From Pomphorhynchus laevis (lineage: Eukaryota > Acanthocephala > Palaeacanthocephala > Echinorhynchida > Pomphorhynchidae), in contig WNNJ02001726.1 of assembly GCA_012934845.2 (NCBI GenBank), positions 1 through 64,000 on the forward strand: a DNA stretch of 64,000 nucleotides, in the 5' to 3' direction. The first letter of the stretch is position 1, and every line of letters starts with the position of its first letter. Shown one piece after another: positions 54,001 to 63,000 of the stretch. The translations under genes and the position numbers were made by a program. The notes beneath the pieces were generated by a model. The model was given only the letters and a program-made list of their open reading frames with translations, was not told the DNA's origin and ran no database searches.

Positions 54001-57000
54001 CTGCTGATTCCTTGTCGCCGAAATGCTGGTTTATATTTGGCTTATATACCAAATTACACAATTAATGTGTTCTATATTTGGTGTGGGCAGTAACTAATAT
54101 CCGCAATCCGAATCCACCACACAGATTTTTTTATTCGTTCCTTGCTTACACGAAACGTATTCCTTTATTGGTCGGTTTCATATTTTCCTCGTGTTGTTCG
54201 TTCGAAAATGTGATTAAAAATCAGATAAAAAATAAAATTGCACATAAATACTTTTCATTTAGAATATTTAATAATATTTAAAAAAATAAAATATATAAAT
54301 TATTTAAATATTTAAAAGTAAAATTATTATGCGAAATAGTTTTTTTAGCTTTTTATAAAATTACGTTATTGAACTTCAAAAGAGATTCAAAATTTACTAT
54401 TCTTTTTTATTCTTTCATTTGTTTTTTAAAATGCATTTATTTTGTATAATTGTATTTACCTAAACAAATGTAAAATTTTTAATTTTACATTAGCTTGTGG
54501 AATATCTTTAGCATTTACTTAATCTTGATCCAAGATATATGGATTTTGCTTTAATTTGTTACGTTTTCCTTTAATTATTTGAGAAAGAAATAATATATAA
54601 TTATACAACATTTAAATTTTTAGGTTTTTGAGACATACTACCGTGCTGTATGTAGATTACTCAGGTGAAGACGCTCTTCGTCAGATCTATCACACTTTTA
54701 ATCAATCAATTCTTAAGCTTATTCCGTCTTTGCTTAAGTATTCCCAATGTCTTACTGATGCCATGATTGAATTGTATTTGCGAACTCAGGTAAAGTTGAA
54801 ATGCTATTAAACCTTTAAAATTAATCGTTATGAATTTAGAAAAGATTTTATTATAAGCCAAAGGTTAGGGTATATGTTGACTGTTGTAGATATTTTTGTC
54901 GTTATAACTTTTGTGTACACCTATGCAATCATTTCCATTAATGTAGGCAGATTATATGCCTGCTTGCATGTTTGATAAATGTCGTCATTTTAATTTAATT
55001 AATAACATATGTTTCGTTCTACACATAATTGTGGATTATGTTGTGCTCAAAAATATTATTTTTAAGATTCCTAAATATCGATTTTGTAATTTTACTATTT
55101 GTAAGAATATTAATGATTTATTTAATATTTTACTATTTCAATATAAATAAATCATTGTGATAAATCATATCATTTTGGTTTTTATAGAGTGATTATTGCT
55201 TTGATAAAAAAGTTGTAGTTTTACATATTAAGTTACAATCTTTTTGAATCTACTTGTGCCGTTACTAACAATATTTACTATTTGTATACTTGTACGATCT
55301 TATTTATACGATATTTAAATGTATTTATTAGAAATGTCTTTAAAATGTATTTATTAGAATGTTGGCATCATCATTTTTATTCAATTATTTTTATTAATAT
55401 TTTATTAATGTTCTTGAATAAAGTTTTATTGACTGTAAAATTCAGAATTACCAGAAAACACACATAGAGTCCTTGAACCAAAATCAGATGTATCGCATAT
55501 ATCCTCCTCGTCGTTTGGCTTACAATGTGATAATATTTTTAATAGCAAAATTATGTTCTTTGAGGCTTCTTCGTGTTTAATGCTTTCTTAAAATTATTTA
55601 TCGTGACTTTTTAATATCTTGAATTATACGAGTTGGCTCCATCTGCTGCCAAATCAATTTTAGAAGTAGGTCACTATTTCAAAATTGGTTGAAATAAAGT
55701 GATTTATAAATTTTCATACGATTATTCGTAGCTTCTAAATCAATTCTACTAATTGTCGTACAATAGCTTTGAGTAGTATTTTTAGTTTTGCAATTAGTCG
55801 TATTTGTATACGTATTTTTGAATCCTATTTTCTTTTGGAATTTTGAGCAATGTTTAATATTACAAATTCTAATATGATATAATCCTCATTGTGATAAATC
55901 GAATTATAAATTATTGTGATTTCAGAAAGACTGAAATCTAATAAAGTTTTTGTTAATTTTTCAATATATTATAGGTGGTAAATCAGCTAAAATATTTCTA
56001 ATAAATTTATCGAAAAGATGTTATAAATTATTAAGTATTTTATAAATTATTAATGATAACATCATTTAATGATTTTATTTATCTCCGGTATATTAATGAA
56101 CATCATTAATATCATTAATTATGATATTATCTCCGAGTTATTTAATATACATCAATGATGCTAGCATTGTGATATCTGAAAGACTGACACTAATTTATTA
56201 ACAAAAATAAAAACTTTATTTTAAATAGTTGGTAATAATCCATTATTGATAAATAATTATTGGAGCTGAATTAAAGAAAAATGATTTTCTTTTAATATTT
56301 CTGTAACTTATATATGTTTAATATAACATTTAACATTCCTGCTTCAACATCCAGACATTTGGTAAATCATATTCGTATGTGAATACAAATATACCTGTTA
56401 GCATTTGAATCCATAAATAGTTGAAGATATAAGGCTGTAAAGCCTAAATATTATCATCTTTTAAATTTGCAAGTATTTATTATACTTTGACTAAATGAAT
56501 AATAATAACTCTTTAAAATAAAGCTTAATAGTTTTTTCTAAAATATTTATATTATCCATAGAATACATTTTTTTATTTTAAAGAAACAAATATTGTTTTA
56601 ATACGTCAGCTTTTTATCTCATTTTGATTATCAGATCTACACATATCTTGCTTAGTAAGAAGCAAGATATGTTTCTAAAATTCTAAATAGCAACATGCTC
56701 AAATTCGCTTTTAGATAGTTGATAATGATCCATTATTGATAATGAATTATTGAAGCTGGATCAAAGAAAAGAAGAAAATTTTATTGATATTTCGCTAACT
56801 ACTTCAGTTAGCATCTTCAAAAAATTAGTAATTTTCTGAAGATGCTAACAGAATTTAGCGAAATATTATTACAAACGTTAGCCGCAAATGATGACTATTT
56901 TAACTGTTCACAGAATAGAAAAAATCAATTCACAAAAGAAAAAAGAAATTGAAGCGTCCACAGTAGTATTTAATAGTCAATGTCGAATCTTTGACTTGAA

Positions 57001-60000
57001 GCTACAGTAGCTGGATGCACATGCAATTTATTTAGGCAGCACATTCCAAACGTTTAAAAACCGATGTGAAAGTCTCATCACGCTTGAGATTTTGTCATGT
57101 GGTAATTTATATAATGATAGATGATGACATCCACGAGCTGTCGAACTAATCTTCACATAGTGAGAAGAAAATACCTCTGTGGAACGATCCATCCGCCACG
57201 TGGCAATTATGTCTAGGTAAATGAAGTCTAAGCGGTCTAAGTATGAAAACGTAGATTGAAAACACAATTTGGAGCCTCTTCGAAGCACTGACTAAAGCTT
57301 TGTGATTTCGGCCTTATATACCATACACAAGTATAATTACTGCTTTTAGTTATAAAAAAGGCATTTAAATAATTATCGGAGCTGAATTAAAGAAAAATGA
57401 TTTTTTTTGATATTTCGCTAACTTCTGTTAGCATCTTGAGAAAACTACGGAAAATTTACAATTTTCTGAGGATTCAAACAGAAGATAGCGAAACATATAA
57501 AAAGATACTTTTTTCTTTGATCCAGCTTCAATAATAATTTAAATACTTTTTTATAACTAAAAAAGTAATTATACTTTTATAAGTAGGTATTATAAAATAC
57601 CTACTTATAAGTAGGTAATACTATATAAAGGTATTTTTTTCCTAGACATTATTTTCAAAAATTTGATATGGTGGAAGTATTTCCGGAATTTTTCCGGAAG
57701 TTTGAAATATATTCTTCATGATCACCAAACGTTGTATTAGAAGCTTCATTCATTATAGATAAATCTATAACGAATAATATAATAATTATAATAATAATGA
57801 AGTGTTATTATTGCCCTGCTTGCCTCTCGGCCAGGAAAAGAAAGAAAAAATAAAAAACCATAAAAGATCACAAATAAATAAAGACGTTAGTTTCGTGAAG
57901 ATATTGACATTTCCAATGATCCAAATGATTGGCTATATTTAAACGCTTTCCAAGTTTTATATTAATCTACAATTAATTTATAAAGACATCATTGTAGCGG
58001 TTCGTAAAGGCATAACAGTTACCACAATACCCTATTACTGATGCATTAAATCTACTTCCCTCAAAGATAAGCCGCTCAAGTATATGCATGAAAATAAATG
58101 TAAAAGAGAACTGCATTTTTCTTTGCAAAATTAATAATAATATTATATTAATAATATAATTAATTATTATTAATTAATAATTATTATAATAATAATTATA
58201 CATTAATACTACATATTATACATTAATAACGCTGATAATTTGCGTTGATAATATGTAATTAATATTATCTTGTCCTGTTTGTTCATAATGAACGCGAAAT
58301 GCTGATGCAGGTGTACACAGTTATATTTGTTATAACTAATATGCTCTGTATCATTTATTTGTTTTATGTTCGCTGCTGCAATCCTCTTGTGGTTCATATA
58401 TGACTTATTAATTTTGTAATATTTACAAAAATTGCTAAATTAAAAGTTACGAAATTACAACGTTATTGATTGTTTAAATTGCCTAATCGAATTCATAAAA
58501 ATATTTAATATGTATCATGAATTAAATCAGTTTAATTATCGTTTTCTCTCTTTGAATTTAATTAGATTTAACTTGATTTATTCTAAACGCGTGTTTAGGA
58601 ACATTTCACTGTGGACATGCAACCTCATTACATTTATAGTCCACGTGAATTGACTCGTTGGGTCCGAGGCATTAAAGAGGCTGTACGTGGCAAAGAATCT
58701 CTAAACATTGAAGATCTTATCCGAATTTGGGCTCATGAAGCTTTGCGCTTATTTAGCGATAGGTAATAAATATACAATGTATATTTATATAACGAAAAAA
58801 TCTATAATTAAAATTTGAAATTTGAATAAACAATTTTTAATATACTCTTAAATAATGTACGATGTATTCGAATAAGGTAGAGAGGTCATCATGATCAACT
58901 TCTATTTTATCAAGTTTCGGCATATATTTGTCGACCTATTATTGAAACGGGACCTAATATACGCTATTTACGTATGTCCTATGATGCAATTTGATGATCA
59001 GGTTTAACTTTTTCTAATACAAAGCATATTAAAATGCAAAAGTTAATCAGATCAAAGGCTGAGTTAGTTATTATATTATATATTGCGAAAGCTTTTGCCG
59101 CGTTACGGCTTCGTCAGAGATTCATCTTAAAACATGGAACATAATAGCTAACTCAGCCTTTGATCTTATTAACTTTTGCATTTTAACAACATGAAGCTGA
59201 GAGATAAGCGGATATTTAATTTTGCAAATCATGTTGTTTATTATCTATAAAATATTTTCACGTAATTTAAATTTAAAAATTAAAATAAAATAAAATTTTT
59301 ATGAATTGAATAATAAATAAAGACAATGAATTCGAATAAGAAATAGATTGGAGTAATCAGGAGTGTTATCAAGTTTCGGGCCATATTCCTCGACACAACA
59401 GAGCAGCGGAACAAAATTCATGATGTATTTCATCTGATGAAATTTGATTATATAGTATTTTATTCTAATACAAAGTATATTGTTTATATATAATATTTTC
59501 ATGTAATAGTTTAAATAATAATATTTTGGTTATTTATATATTGTAAATTTTATATTTTAATAATATTTTTGTTGATTTTTATTTCTCCATTATAAAAAAT
59601 AGAAAAAAAATAACTAAACATGATTGAAAATTATCATAAAAATAATAATGTCGTATCAATAAAACATAAAATATTATGATATTTCATAATATTATAATAT
59701 AAATATAATATAAATATATTATATCATAATATATTTGATAAGTAGATGATATGATCATATCAGATAACTAAGTCTACGTATTTTATACGATATATAAATA
59801 AAAATATAGATGAATAACAAATAATTATATAAGATTTTATACAATTTACATTTATATCAAGTTAAAATTTAAAATTTTAATTTTAAATAGTCGATTTTTA
59901 TAAATTGACCAATAAATAAAAGACGATGTATCGGAATAAGAATTAGAGGTCATCAGGAAGAACTGTTATGTTATCATGTCTCGACCCCTATTCCTCGACC

Positions 60001-63000
60001 TAAAATAGCAACGGGGCCAAATACATGTTAATGACCTATTTCCTCTGATGAATATGTCATTAGCTTAATATGACTGAATATAACGGAATCTACGTCATAT
60101 ATTCCGTTAACCGACAGGATATTTGGATCATATCATTATTCCGATATACACTCGAAGATGTTGCTCCACAGATAAAAATATTTCCTAATGATTTAAGCAA
60201 TGATTTTAAAGTTTATTTGAATTTCTTAGGTAAAAGTATTTATCTGTCTAATTTTATCTGTCAAAAATCAAAATATTTTGATTTTTTTTATTTTATATTT
60301 AACTACGATACTGATATAGTTAACTTTTTTAACTATTTGATATTTAACTGTTTTAATTGATCTGTCTATATATTTTAAAAATTTAGTTAAGATAGTTTAA
60401 CTGATCTGTCTATTCAACTATTTTATCAAATAGTTGAATAGATCAGTTTTACTTTTTGATCCAAGTGATGTTCTTAATATAAGCGTCTGTTATCGCGAAG
60501 TAACTACCTAAAGGAAATATTAAAAATAATGACAGCTTTTTAATTGTTATGGAAAAAACACTGGAAGTCTTATAGTTACTATTTAATTGTAATTAAAATT
60601 ACAATAATTAATTTAAATTAAACTTAATGATTTATTAAATAATAAATAATTGATAGGAATTTATAATAAGTGCTTTTTATAATTAAACTATTTTATTTAA
60701 TTAATTTAAATAAATATTTTATTTGATTTTTTATAAATATTTATAAAAATTAATTATTTATTTAAAAAAAACAGTAATTTTTTTATTAAACGTTTAATAA
60801 TAATCTCTTGTTTTTATAAGGCTCGTTTTACCCGAGGAACGTTTATGGACAAAAGATATTCTGCATGAAGTTGCTCGTAAGCACTTTATAGCAGCGAACA
60901 TCGACACAGCCTTAGAAGAACCAATCTTGTATAGTAACTGGTTAACTAAGGATTATTTGCCTACAAATAGCGATGAAATGAAAAAGTATGTGAAAGCTCG
61001 TTTAAAAGCTTTTCACGAAGAAGAATTGGATGTTCCACTTGTTCTTTATGACGATTTGCTTGATCAAATATTACGCATTGATCGTGTTTTCCGACAACCA
61101 CAAGGTCATTTGTTATTAATTGGAATTTCCGGATCTGGGAAGACAACATCTACTCGCTTTGTGGCTTGGATAAACGGTCTAAAAGTCTTTCAACTTAAGG
61201 TATAATATATTTAATTCGTACATTTTAATAAATTGACACGCGATATATTCACTTTATATTGCAGAATATCTTTATATTAAATTTGAATTTTTTAAAGAAA
61301 TATTACTTCTTTTTATTTTTTATTTTTATTTTCAAAGGAGAAATTTCCATTTGATCCTCATCGGAAGCATTAAATAATATCATGACAGTGAGATTTATCA
61401 GCAGTTTGAAAAATATAATTTGCATTTTAGATATCTATAGGACATATCCCTGTAAAACATGTTTTTACGTATGTAGAAACGACGTCTACCTTGAATTTTT
61501 AAATATTAGTAATAAATTTAAAATATTTCAATAAATATTTTTCAGAATAGTTGACTTAAATAGAATTTTATCAACCGCAATTCTTGAGCAGTCAAGATAA
61601 TAATTATTAATTATTAAATAAATTATTGAATAATTAACTGATATTTACTAGCTCAACACTTTGTACTGATTAAGATTTGATTAATATCAATGAAGTATTA
61701 GAAACGTTAATGATGTTCAAAAAAGAACATCATATTTTTTATATAAACAAATGACTTCATAAACACGTAAATTGATATAGGCACCTTAAATTCTGCGAAA
61801 TTAAAATTATAAGGCGAAAATCTTGATATTAACATATTTTATATTGCAAATTGAAATTTTATCAGCATTTTTCTATTTTTCAGATCTTGATTGGCATTCT
61901 CTTGAAGTATTTATCAATTTAAATTCAAGTAGCTAGATTTTAATAATGAAGGCATAACTCAAATCAACACTAGTTTTACAGTTAGATAAAAGATTAGCTT
62001 TATGATTCTAGATTTGACTTTTAATTTTTTTAAATAGTTAGCATTTAATGTTTTAATGACTATCGTTATAGGTTCACAACAATTATACAATGGCCAATTT
62101 CGACGATGATTTAAGATCTGTTTTAAAACGTTGTGGATGCAAGGGAGAAAAAATTGCGTTTATAATCGACGAGGACAATCTATTGGAACCAACATTTCTT
62201 GAACGAATGAATACGCTACTTGCTAACGGAGAAGTATGTTATCTTTAGTCTTATAAAGAAGTTCTTCTCTATAATAAAGTTCTTCTTTAGCTTTATATAA
62301 AAATTTCCATACAAAAATGTATTTTTCATATCTGTCATAAATTGCAAAGAAGATTAGAAGGAGAAAGAACTTTATCCGAAGTTTCAACAGGAGAAGTTGA
62401 ACAGTTTCAACCGTGCATACTTCTAGGTTTCGGTAACCAGACACTGGTTGCATCTGTAACAGGGAAACCGTGACGTCAATTGATTGCTTTTAATAACGGA
62501 AAGCAAAACGTTTCTAGCAGTAAACATCTTTACAATTAAATGGCCGTTTTCATTTCCATTTAAACTAAACTATTTAAACTAAACCCAACACTAAACTAAA
62601 TATGAAAAGACACATTTAAAGTAAAGCATAGCACACCACGTTAATTAAAGGCTCGCAAATTTCCTCGAAAAAATTGCACGCTCATCATTATATCATTGTT
62701 ATAACAATATAACAATATAATATTATAACAATATAATATTATTATAATTTAATATTATTTAGTATAATTTAATATTATTTATATTGTTAGTTTAATTTTG
62801 AGTACATTTAATTTTAATTTTGATTTTAATTACTCATATTTTAAGTGTAGAACATTCTCGCCAATGTGATCTCTATCGTTTAAATTTACCTTGAAAGTAC
62901 CGACATTATTTTACTGTTTTAACACTAATGCTTGGGCTAAAATCGTATTATTGTTTTCTTTTAGGTTCCCGGACTGTTCGAAGGTGATGAATATGTAACA

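Larger units (their letters stand above)
54790..58598. other. Intron 39 (3809 nt)
   Basis: AT-rich. It holds a repeat family with TTATTGGAGCTGAATTAAAG ends (56230-57545), some copies with hammerhead-like cores, a LINE tail (57028-57300) and AT-rich hairpins near 57580-57620 and 58140-58230. Confidence 0.75.
58763..60820. other. Intron 40 (2058 nt)
   Basis: Carries diverged terminal-repeat copies (58870-59030, 59290-59460, 59885-60065), a 154-nt fold-back with hammerhead-like core (59031-59184) and a 96-codon frame (60070-60360). The remainder is AT-rich. Confidence 0.8.

Noticed and set aside
55282-55467. Small Phe/Ile-rich frames in intron 39 (54956-55467)
   Set aside because: Low-complexity AT-rich sequence gives hydrophobic frames by chance; no domain or start context.
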